A stretch of 64,000 bases of DNA from Myxococcales bacterium (GTDB lineage Bacteria; Myxococcota_A; Polyangia; Fen-1088): the NCBI GenBank assembly GCA_022184915.1, contig JAGTJU010000001.1:372001-436000 (forward strand), given 5' to 3'. The notes below the pieces were generated by a model. The model was given only the letters and a program-made list of their open reading frames with translations, ran no database searches and was not told the DNA's origin. The stretch's first letter is position 1, and each line of letters begins with the position of its first letter. This document shows, piece after piece, positions 34,343 to 41,760 of this stretch. The position numbers were made by a program, and so were the translations under genes.

Positions 34343-35727
34343 GCCGCGGGCGTGCGTGCCCGGCTCTCCTGTCTCTCCTGGGCGTCCTGGGCACGCTGCC
34401 TGCCACGTCCTGGGCACGCCCTCCGGGGGAGCCGCTCTGGCAGGAAGGACGTGGCGCCGGCCGGCCGCCTCTGGCGGCGCTGGTCGAGCGTTGCCGCGCC
34501 GCCGTGGTGCAGATTCGCGGCCAGCTGACGGGCCGGGCGGGGCGTGGCTCCGGGGCTCAAATGTCCGTGGGTACGGGGTTCGTGATCTCCTCCGCGGGCC
34601 ATGTGGTGACGAATGAGCACGTGGTGCGAGAGGCCGACGATCTCCGGGTGCGTCTTCACGACGGGCGTGAGTTGTCTGCGTGTGTGGTGGGGGTGGACGG
34701 TCCCACCGACATCGCTTTACTGAAGGTGTCCCCCCCGCGGCCCCTGCCTGTGTTGCCCCTGGGTGACTCCACCCAGGTGAAGGCCGGCGACGACGTCTTC
34801 GTGATCGGCAATCCTTTCGGCTTCGACCACAGTGTGACCGCCGGGATCTTGTCGGCCAAGGATCGGATCGTGGACCGCTTTGCGCCGCCCGAGCCCGCGG
34901 CCGGCGCCTCCTACGCGTTCTACCTGCAAACCGATGCGGCCATCAACATGGGCAACTCCGGCGGGCCGCTGCTCTCCCGCGGAGGTGTGGTGATCGGTGT
35001 GGCTTCGGCGTTTTGGGGGGGCACGCAGCCTGCCCAAGGCATCGGCTTCGCCATCCCCATCGACGTGGTGAAGCGGCTCTTGCCGCAGCTGGCGGCGGTA
35101 GGACGCGCCGTGCGCTCGTGGCTGGGTGTCGACGTGCAGGCCCTGGATCCTCCGCTTGCCGAAGCCTTCGGGCTTACCAGCACCCAGGGTGCCTTGCTCG
35201 CTTCCGTCCAGGCCCAAAGCCCGGCCGCCCTTGCGGGCCTGCGCGCCGGCGACGTCGTGGTGAGCTGGGGGGGGCACCCTCTGACGGGTGTGGAGGACTT
35301 CAAGATCTACGCTCAGCTCACCCCTCCCGGGCAGCGGGTCGTGGTGAACGTGCGCCGGAGCGGCCGGGCCCACACGGTGACGCTGGCCACCGTGGCGGCG
35401 GCCAGTCCTCCGCTCGCGCCGCACCCGGCGTCCTGCCAAGAGGGCGGACCCGTGCAGCAGCCGCCCTTGGGCCTCGACGTTCAGGTCGCCCGGGGCAAAA
35501 CGCCCGGACTGCTGGTGCGCACCGTGCCTGCCGGGGTGGCGCGCGATGCGGGCCTGCTGCCCGGAGACGTCATCGTGCAGGTCGGCGCCAAGCCGGTGGC
35601 CAGCCTCGGGGCGTTGGCCGAAGCCCTCGCGCCCGCGCACGCTCCCCACGCCGTGCTGGTGCGCCGGGAGCAAGGCAGTTTCTGGGTCGCCCTGGCCCCC
35701 CACGCCCCGGCGCCCCCACCGCCCTGA
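34339..35727 (+). CDS. HtrA/DegP-like periplasmic serine protease with two PDZ domains
   Basis: The 462-residue protein has a signal peptide (to about TSWA) and a trypsin-like domain with His94 (VVTNEHVV), Asp124 (PTDIALLKV) and Ser207 (MGNSGGPLL). Two PDZ domains follow (about 258-350 and 375-450: GLDVQVARGKTPGLLV and GLLPGDVIVQVGAKPV). This is the DegP/DegQ layout for envelope protein quality control. The GTG start overlaps the small membrane protein gene. Confidence 0.92.
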   Translation: MSRGRACPALLSLLGVLGTLPATSWARPPGEPLWQEGRGAGRPPLAALVERCRAAVVQIRGQLTGRAGRGSGAQMSVGTGFVISSAGHVVTNEHVVREADDLRVRLHDGRELSACVVGVDGPTDIALLKVSPPRPLPVLPLGDSTQVKAGDDVFVIGNPFGFDHSVTAGILSAKDRIVDRFAPPEPAAGASYAFYLQTDAAINMGNSGGPLLSRGGVVIGVASAFWGGTQPAQGIGFAIPIDVVKRLLPQLAAVGRAVRSWLGVDVQALDPPLAEAFGLTSTQGALLASVQAQSPAALAGLRAGDVVVSWGGHPLTGVEDFKIYAQLTPPGQRVVVNVRRSGRAHTVTLATVAAASPPLAPHPASCQEGGPVQQPPLGLDVQVARGKTPGLLVRTVPAGVARDAGLLPGDVIVQVGAKPVASLGALAEALAPAHAPHAVLVRREQGSFWVALAPHAPAPPPP

Positions 35728-35753
35728 GCGACAGGTGCTATAGACCGAAAGCC

Positions 35754-36077
35754 ATGGAAGAGAAGGTATACCGACAGCTCGTCGACCAGGCGTTCGCGCG
35801 GATCGACGCCGCCTTCGAGGACGCCGACCCTGATCTGGCGGAGAGTGCTTTGTCTCAGGGCACGCTCACCGTTACGTTCAACAACCGCCTGCGCCTCATC
35901 ATCTCGCCGCAGACGCCGGTCCGGCAGATCTGGGTGGCCTTTCGGGACCGTGCATGGCACCTCGACCACCAAGCCGACACGGGAAGCTGGGTGGACGATC
36001 GCGGCCAGGGCGTCGAGCTCTATCGGCTGGTCGAGCAGCTCGCGCACGAACAGGCGGGGCTGCAGATCCGGGTCTGA
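35754..36077 (+). CDS. cyaY: Frataxin/CyaY iron-binding protein
   Basis: The 107-residue protein fits CyaY over its whole length. It has an acidic N-terminal helix (FARIDAAFEDADPDLAES), the central strands with TLTVTFNNRLRLIISPQTPVRQIWVAFR, AWHLDHQADTGSWVDDRG and a C-terminal helix. CyaY modulates iron-sulfur cluster assembly. No Shine-Dalgarno sequence is evident and a TATAGA (35739-35744) lies nine bases ahead of the ATG. No isc genes are adjacent. Confidence 0.88.
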   Translation: MEEKVYRQLVDQAFARIDAAFEDADPDLAESALSQGTLTVTFNNRLRLIISPQTPVRQIWVAFRDRAWHLDHQADTGSWVDDRGQGVELYRLVEQLAHEQAGLQIRV

Positions 36078-36087
36078 GGCGGGCCCT

Positions 36088-36345
36088 TCAGCGGACCACC
36101 ACGGCGCCGGCCCGGTAGACGAGGCGGCTCACGGAGGGAAGGGGCGTGCGGGCCGGCCGCAGGCGGCCTCGGCGACCGATGCCCTCGGGCTCGAGCGCGA
36201 CCACGCGCACCATGGGGCGGGCGTGGAGCGCTGCGGCCGCACTGCGGGCATCCTGCGAGGCTGCCAACACCCGCACGGTCCCGGTCTCCCGGGCCTGGCG
36301 GGTGCCTTTGCCGTCGCTGGCCAGCGCTTGCTTCATGCAAGGCAT
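36088..36345 (-). CDS. Small conserved-looking protein of 85 residues, unknown
   Basis: The frame runs convergent to cyaY with ten bases between stops. I include it because its third codon positions are strongly G/C (about 88 percent by my count), as in the neighbouring genes, and because no other frame explains this stretch. The product has a Val/Leu-rich middle and many Arg. No domain is recognised and no ribosome site is visible; Met4 at 36336 is an alternative start. Confidence 0.45.
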   Translation of the reverse strand: MPCMKQALASDGKGTRQARETGTVRVLAASQDARSAAAALHARPMVRVVALEPEGIGRRGRLRPARTPLPSVSRLVYRAGAVVVR

Positions 36346-36465
36346 CGTGAAGCGCCCGTATCTGCGGTCAAATTTTCGATCACGAAATGTCGCGCCGGCC
36401 TTCCCGTACCGCCCGAATTGGCCTCGGCGCCCGTTTCGGCCTTATACTCGCAAGGCGTGTCGGGC

Positions 36466-37587
36466 ATGCTTTACGACGTTTTCGTGGTGGGGTCGAAAGA
36501 CCCTTCGCCCGTGGCGCAGATGCATCTGGCGGCCGACCTGGCCAAGCACTTCCAGGCGCCCGTGGCCGGCGTCGCGCAGGCGATCTCGTCACGAAACCTC
36601 CGGGCCGGCAAAGCGCTCGACGAGGCGCAGGCCCGGGTGCTGTCCCAGCAGCTCGCCAGCATGGGCGCCATCACCGAATTGCGGCCCACCGTGCCGGGCC
36701 CGCGAACCCGCGTCCCCACGCAGACACAGGTCAACCGCGGCACATCCACCAGCGAGCCCAGCATACCCACCCTGTCCACTTTGGCTTCCGTTCCGGGGAC
36801 GGACCTCGTGGGGCGGGACCCCTTTTCCAGCAGCACCGCGATTCCTGCGGTTCCCACGCTGGCAGCACCCCACGGCCACGCGCCTCACACCCAAAGCGGC
36901 CCCCACACCCTGGGCGCCGCCACCTCCGTGGCGTCACGCATGTCCAGCACCGGCGCCCGCAGTCCTTTCGCCGCACCCGACGAGACGGCCCCCCGGCTGG
37001 AGCTCGCTCGGCCCACGGCGAACCGCACGACCGCGGACACGAGCGACGTGATCCCCCGCGTGCGCACCTCGCTGCCTGGCAGCTCGGGGCTCGACCACAT
37101 GCGCCTGGCCGCCGACAGCACCGCTTCAGGCCTCGAGGCTGTCGGCGAGACCGCCAAAACGCACATGCTCCGCTGCCCAAAGCACGGGCTCTACTACGAC
37201 CAGCGGAGCGCCTCGGGGTGCCGCAAATGCCTTGAACCTGCCAAGCAGATGGCGCGCAGGATCGAGCGCACCGCCTTGGGCTTCCGCCTGCTCGCGCTGC
37301 GGGACAATCCCGCCAAACGGGCAGGGTGGGGCCTCACACTGGCCCTCGTCGTTGGATTTTTGCCAGCGGCTTGGCACGCCATGGCGTTCGGCCGCTCCGA
37401 CGTGCTCAACCTGAGGGCCCAGCAGGCGGTGCTTTCGCAAAAGGTGGGTACCGAGTCCGTCATCGCGCAGTATAAAACCCTCGATGAGCGGGTTCATGAG
37501 AGCCACTCGAAGCATCGGCGGAACAGCGCCGTCATTTGGGTCATCGTGGCCAGCGGCGCTTTTGCGGCCTGGTACCGCGTGACCTGA
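36466..37587 (+). CDS. Membrane protein with N-terminal alpha/beta domain and zinc ribbon
   Basis: The 373-residue protein opens with a compact alpha/beta segment (MLYDVFVVGSKDPSPVAQ to about residue 80). A long Ser/Thr/Pro-rich linker follows (80-225), then a zinc-ribbon-like MLRCPKHGLYYD with CRKC, then two hydrophobic helices (GLTLALVVGFLPAAWHAMA and VIWVIVASGAFAAW). AAGG at 36452-36455 lies ten bases before the ATG; a GTG at 36457 is an alternative. A TATACT at 36443-36448 could be the -10. Similar mosaics occur in myxobacteria. Function unknown. Confidence 0.65.
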   Translation: MLYDVFVVGSKDPSPVAQMHLAADLAKHFQAPVAGVAQAISSRNLRAGKALDEAQARVLSQQLASMGAITELRPTVPGPRTRVPTQTQVNRGTSTSEPSIPTLSTLASVPGTDLVGRDPFSSSTAIPAVPTLAAPHGHAPHTQSGPHTLGAATSVASRMSSTGARSPFAAPDETAPRLELARPTANRTTADTSDVIPRVRTSLPGSSGLDHMRLAADSTASGLEAVGETAKTHMLRCPKHGLYYDQRSASGCRKCLEPAKQMARRIERTALGFRLLALRDNPAKRAGWGLTLALVVGFLPAAWHAMAFGRSDVLNLRAQQAVLSQKVGTESVIAQYKTLDERVHESHSKHRRNSAVIWVIVASGAFAAWYRVT

Positions 37588-37603
37588 GGCGCAGGAGACA
37601 CTC

Positions 37604-38025
37604 ATGTCCGAATCGGGATCCAGTTTCGGGGGGCGCCGGGACCTGCGCGACGTGGGCGGCACGTCGGGAGGGCTCGGCGAGTTCTTCCTGGGCGTGGCGA
37701 TGGCGGTGGCCGGGGGGTATTTGCTCACCAATCAAGTGGTGGTGCACACGTCGTATTGGCGCTTCGGGGGCCTCGCGAATAGCTTTGGGCTTTCTCTGGT
37801 ACCACTGCTTCTGGGTGTAGGCCTGCTGTTCTGGAACGGCAAGTCGAAGCTGGGATGGCTGCTCACCGTGGGGGGCGCCGTGATCATCTTGTCGGGCATC
37901 CTGATGAATATGGACATCTACTTTCGCCCCACCCTCGCTGTTCAACACGCTCCTCATGCTCGTGCTGTTGGCGGGGGGGCTCGGCCTGGTGTTTCGCAGC
38001 TTGAGACCCCCATCGACGGTCGTGA
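37604..38025 (+). pseudogene. Four-helix membrane protein gene interrupted by frameshift
   Basis: From 37604 the frame encodes SFGGRRDLRDVGGTSGG, then helices GEFFLGVAMAVAGGYLL, FGLSLVPLLLGVGLLF and WLLTVGGAVIILSGILM. At ACCCTCG (37931-37937) it shifts: skipping one C at 37934 continues as TSLFNTLLMLVLLAGG and VFRSLRP, an obvious fourth helix and end. A second skipped base in the C-run at 38007-38011 would lead to a TGA at 38023-38025, forming a GTGA overlap with the next gene. Either the gene is decayed or these are sequencing errors in C-runs. Function unknown. Confidence 0.6.
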
Positions 38026-39077
38026 GAATCGCTCGCTATTTCGTCCTGGAACTCTGCGTCCTGGCCGTGTCGATCGGCGGCGTGTGGTTGAGCATGGGGC
38101 GCTTCGCCTCGGCGCTTGCGGCCCGTTCGGGCGCCGGGCGCCCGGCGCTGGCCGCGTTGTCCCCGCGGGCGAGCTTTTCTTTGCCACAGACCGAGCTGGC
38201 CGAAGAGGCGGCCGGCACCTTCCTCGGCATGTCGGACGAGCTTCTGCTCGCGCGCATCCGCAGCCAACCCATCGTGCGCGCGAAGGTGAACAAGGGCGGC
38301 TCGTCGCTTTCGTTTCGCCTCGATTTCGCCGACGGATCCCGTGCGGCCTTCAAACCTGCCCAAACCAACTTGCAGACCATTCCGCGCAAGGAAGTAGCGG
38401 CCTACCGGCTCAACCGCCTCCTGGGTCTCAACGCCGTGCCTCCCGCCGCCCCACGGGCGGTGAGCCGCGAAGACCTGCTGGCGCACCTCAACGAAGAGAG
38501 CCTCGGCCAAGTCCCGCGCATTCAAGCCGAAACGATCTTCCAATCGACCGGCGTCACCCTGGGGGCGGTCTCGTACTGGGTTCCGGCCATCAAGGACTCG
38601 ATGCTGGACGGTCCCGAGGCCGTGCGCGAGAGTTTGCGTTGGCTCACGCAAGGCGAGCCCATTCCTCCTGAAAAGGCGAGACTGGCGGCGCAGATCTCCG
38701 ATCTCGTAGTCTTCGACTTTCTTACCTCGAACCCGGATCGTTACTCCGGCGGCAACATGTTGATGTCGCCCGACGGCGAAAAGCTCTACTTCATGGACAA
38801 CACGTTGGCCTTCTTCGTGAGTTCCGACGCCAAGGAGACGAACCGGAAGATGCTCGCGGTAACGCAACGTTTCTCTCGTCGCCTCTACAAAGCCTTGCCG
38901 CGGGTCTTCGAGGCCAGCTTGCGTGGTGCCTTCGAAGCGGAGCCGGGCGTCTCGGCCTCCACCGTGCTCACCGACGCCGAGCTCGGGGCCGTGGTGGCCC
39001 GGCGTCGCCACGTGCAGCGCCACATCGATGGGCTCATCGAGCAGTTCGGCGCCGAGGCGGTCCTCTGTTTTCCGTGA
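38022..39077 (+). CDS. Membrane-anchored FAM20C-like (secretory-pathway-type) kinase
   Basis: From the GTG at 38022 the product is 351 residues with an N-terminal signal anchor (RYFVLELCVLAVSIGGVWL). The rest aligns by motif with the animal FAM20 kinases. SRAAFKPAQ has Lys111 in the FKP nucleotide-binding motif. RKEVAAYRLNRLLGLNAVPP has Glu124 (FAM20C: AEIAAFHLDRIL-x4-VPP). VFDFLTSNPDRYSGGN has catalytic Asp239 (FAM20C: IFDFLMGNMDRHH). LYFMDNTLAFF has metal-binding Asp259 (FAM20C: LDNGRGF). ASLRG occurs near 299-302. The kinase domain would face the periplasm. An ATG at 37956 in the same frame is an alternative start. Confidence 0.72.
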   Translation: MRIARYFVLELCVLAVSIGGVWLSMGRFASALAARSGAGRPALAALSPRASFSLPQTELAEEAAGTFLGMSDELLLARIRSQPIVRAKVNKGGSSLSFRLDFADGSRAAFKPAQTNLQTIPRKEVAAYRLNRLLGLNAVPPAAPRAVSREDLLAHLNEESLGQVPRIQAETIFQSTGVTLGAVSYWVPAIKDSMLDGPEAVRESLRWLTQGEPIPPEKARLAAQISDLVVFDFLTSNPDRYSGGNMLMSPDGEKLYFMDNTLAFFVSSDAKETNRKMLAVTQRFSRRLYKALPRVFEASLRGAFEAEPGVSASTVLTDAELGAVVARRRHVQRHIDGLIEQFGAEAVLCFP

Positions 39078-39140
39078 CGCAGCGTGCTCATGGATGCGCC
39101 TTGTGAACCCAGGGCACCCTGCTACCTTTGGTGACTTCCA

Positions 39141-40547
39141 ATGACCGCCGCCCCTCTCGACGCATCCGAAACGGCTCCTGTCCCGGCCGAAGCGGGACGT
39201 CGTACCGTGCACTTCGTGTCCCTGGGTTGCCCAAAGAACCGGGTCGATACGGAAGTGATGCTGGGGCACACCACCAACGCTGGCTACGAGCTGGTGGCGG
39301 AGCCCGACGCCGCAGACGTGATCGTCGTGAACACCTGCGGCTTCATCGGGGAAGCCAAGCAAGAGTCCGTCGATGCCATCTTGGAGATGGCGAAGTACAA
39401 AGAAGCGGGACGCTGTCAGCGACTCGTCGTGACGGGCTGTCTGTCCCAGCGCTACCCCAAGGAGCTGGCCGACGAGATGCCCGAGGTGGATCACTTCCTC
39501 GGCACCGATGAAGTGGACCAGATCACGCACGCGCTCTCGGCCCACGAACGCCGCGTCCAGGTGGTGGAGACCCCCCGTTTTCTCTACGACGACCTGGCAC
39601 CGCGCAAGCCTTCGATGGCCACGCATACCGCCTATGTGAAGATCGCCGAGGGCTGTGATCGTCCCTGCGCCTTCTGCATCATCCCCAAACTGCGCGGGCC
39701 TCAACGCAGCCGCACACCGGAATCGGTGGTGCGGGAGGTCGAGGCGCTCGCGGCGGCGGGAACGAAGGAGATCTGTCTGGTAGCGCAGGATCTCACCACC
39801 TACGGTCGCGATCTACCCGACGGCAAGTTGGACGACGGGCCGCGTTTGGCCTCGTTGCTGCGCCAGCTCGCCCAGATCGAAGGCCTGCGGTGGATCCGCC
39901 TTCATTACGCCTACCCCACGGCCGTCACCGACGAGCTGCTCGACGTCATCGCGTCCGAGCCTCGCGTGGCCAAGTACCTCGACGTGCCCCTTCAGCACGT
40001 CGACGACGCCGTGCTCAAGTCGATGCGGCGAGGACACACCTCGAAGCAAGTTTATGACCTGGTCGAGCGCGTACGCCGCAAGGTCCCTGACATCACGTTG
40101 CGCACCACCTTCATCGTGGGCCACCCCGGGGAGACCGACGAGGCCTTCGACAAGCTGCATGCCTTCGTCAAAGACGCCAACCTCGATCGGGTGGGGGTGT
40201 TCCCGTACTCGAAAGAGGAGGGCACCGTCGCGGCGCTTCTGCCGCTGCGCGTGCTGAAGAAGGACGCCGATGGCCGGCGCCGCAAGCTGATGCGTCTGCA
40301 GCGGGAGATCTCCAAGCGCAAGATGGCCGCCTTCAAAGGCCGCATCATCGAGGTCCTCGTGGAAGGGCCTTCCGATGAATCCGAGTACCTGCTCAAGGGC
40401 CGTCACGAAGGGCAGGCGCCCGAGATCGACGGTCAGGTGTTCCTGACGCTTGAAGACTACGAGCCCCGCGTGGGCGAGCTCGTGCGGGCCGAGGTCACGG
40501 GCAGCGCCGAATACGATCTGGCCGCCAAGGTGATCGGCCCCGCCTGA
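39141..40547 (+). CDS. rimO: Ribosomal protein S12 methylthiotransferase RimO
   Basis: The 468-residue radical-SAM enzyme has the N-terminal UPF0004 domain with Cys30 (SLGCPKNRVDTE), Cys66 (VVNTCGFI) and Cys100 (VVTGCLSQRYP), the first 4Fe-4S cluster. The radical-SAM motif CDRPCAFCIIP (Cys172, Cys176, Cys179) and a C-terminal TRAM domain (about 395-465) follow. SLGCPKN and the TRAM region are RimO-like rather than MiaB-like. It adds a methylthio group to an Asp of ribosomal protein S12. Confidence 0.95.
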   Translation: MTAAPLDASETAPVPAEAGRRTVHFVSLGCPKNRVDTEVMLGHTTNAGYELVAEPDAADVIVVNTCGFIGEAKQESVDAILEMAKYKEAGRCQRLVVTGCLSQRYPKELADEMPEVDHFLGTDEVDQITHALSAHERRVQVVETPRFLYDDLAPRKPSMATHTAYVKIAEGCDRPCAFCIIPKLRGPQRSRTPESVVREVEALAAAGTKEICLVAQDLTTYGRDLPDGKLDDGPRLASLLRQLAQIEGLRWIRLHYAYPTAVTDELLDVIASEPRVAKYLDVPLQHVDDAVLKSMRRGHTSKQVYDLVERVRRKVPDITLRTTFIVGHPGETDEAFDKLHAFVKDANLDRVGVFPYSKEEGTVAALLPLRVLKKDADGRRRKLMRLQREISKRKMAAFKGRIIEVLVEGPSDESEYLLKGRHEGQAPEIDGQVFLTLEDYEPRVGELVRAEVTGSAEYDLAAKVIGPA

Positions 40548-40613
40548 CGAAACGCGGGAACGCCCGCCGGTGTCGCGTCCCTTCCCTTTCGCGGGGGGCG
40601 GCGTTGGTATGAG

Positions 40614-41708
40614 TCAGCTTGCGAGCTCAATCATGCGCAACATGGCCTGGGCGGCGCCCCCACGCACGTCCTCGGGCACGGTGATCCGCTTGCTCTCGGG
40701 CTCGTCGCGAAGGGTCTCGTACACCGCTTCCAGGTCCGTAGCCTTCATGTACTGGCAAAGCCGGCAAGGCTTGTAGAACTGCTTTTCGGGGTGCTCGAGC
40801 TCCATGCGCACCACGAGCCCACACTCGGTAAGGATCGCGTACTTGTTCACGTCAGGGTTGCTCTCGACGAACTTCGCCATCTGCGACGTGGAAAGCACGT
40901 GGTCGGCGGCCTTCTGCAGCTCAGGGCGCACCTCCCCGTGCACGATGACAGTGGTGCCGGGATCCTGCTGACGAATGCGCTCGATGTCGTCACAGGTCAT
41001 CTGATGGTGCACGTGGCAGGCCCCCTCCCAGGCAAACACGTTGCCCGAGAGGCCCTGGCGCTCGCCCTCCTCGATGAGAGGCTTGACCCTCTCCCAGTAT
41101 TCGTGCGGCTTGAAGGTATGCGGCTCCGGAGGCGGAAGGTACATCCGGTTGGTCTTGAGCGCGACCTGGTAGGCCAGATTTTGGTCTGGCACGAAGAGGA
41201 TGTCGGGTGTGCCCAGCCGCTCGGCGATCTTGGCGGCGTTCGAGCTCGTGCAGCAGGTATCCGAAATCGCCTTGACGTCGGCGTAGGTGTTTACGTACGT
41301 CATCGTCGCGAAAGACCGCCCCATGGACTTCAAGAACTCCTGGCGCTCTTGCACGTCCGCCGTGTCCACCTCCGCGAGCGAGCACAGGGCCTGCAGGTTC
41401 GGCAAGTACACGGGCCGCTCGGGTGCCAGCGTGTAGCAGCCCTCGGCCATGAACTTGACCCCGCAGAACACCACGAGGCGGGCGTCGAGATCACGCGCGC
41501 GGACCGCCAGCTCGAAAGAATCCCCCACGTAGTCGGCCACCGCCTGAACCTCGGGGACCTGGTAGTTATGGGCCGGAATGAACGCCCGCTTTTCGCGTTT
41601 GAGCCGCGCGATCTCGTCCCACAGGAACTGAACGCGGGCCGCCGCGTCGGGTTCAACGTTTCCAGACCGAACCAGTTTGTCGAGGGTGACGAGGGACATG
41701 GGCGCCAT
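40614..41708 (-). CDS. nadA: Quinolinate synthase A
   Basis: The 364-residue protein has the NadA landmarks: FIPAHNYQVPEVQAVADYVGDS, VVFCGVKFMAEGCYTL, ISDTCCTSSNAAK, VHGEVRPEL, STSQM and the C-terminal KPCRLCQYMK. Conserved Cys for the 4Fe-4S cluster are all present. It condenses iminoaspartate with dihydroxyacetone phosphate in NAD synthesis. The ATG at 41708 was chosen over an upstream extension that is Arg/Pro-rich; Met4 (41699) is possible. nadB and nadC are not adjacent. Confidence 0.95.
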   Translation of the reverse strand: MAPMSLVTLDKLVRSGNVEPDAAARVQFLWDEIARLKREKRAFIPAHNYQVPEVQAVADYVGDSFELAVRARDLDARLVVFCGVKFMAEGCYTLAPERPVYLPNLQALCSLAEVDTADVQERQEFLKSMGRSFATMTYVNTYADVKAISDTCCTSSNAAKIAERLGTPDILFVPDQNLAYQVALKTNRMYLPPPEPHTFKPHEYWERVKPLIEEGERQGLSGNVFAWEGACHVHHQMTCDDIERIRQQDPGTTVIVHGEVRPELQKAADHVLSTSQMAKFVESNPDVNKYAILTECGLVVRMELEHPEKQFYKPCRLCQYMKATDLEAVYETLRDEPESKRITVPEDVRGGAAQAMLRMIELAS

Positions 41709-41760
41709 CTTTGTGGCTATGGCATAGCGCGAATTGCGCCCTCGCGGCAGCGCCTGGCCC

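Noticed and set aside
37956-38021. ATG at 37956 as start of the FAM20-like kinase
   Set aside because: This stretch reads as the last helix of the preceding four-helix membrane protein. The GTG at 38022 gives a cleaner signal anchor and a possible GTGA junction. It remains an alternative.
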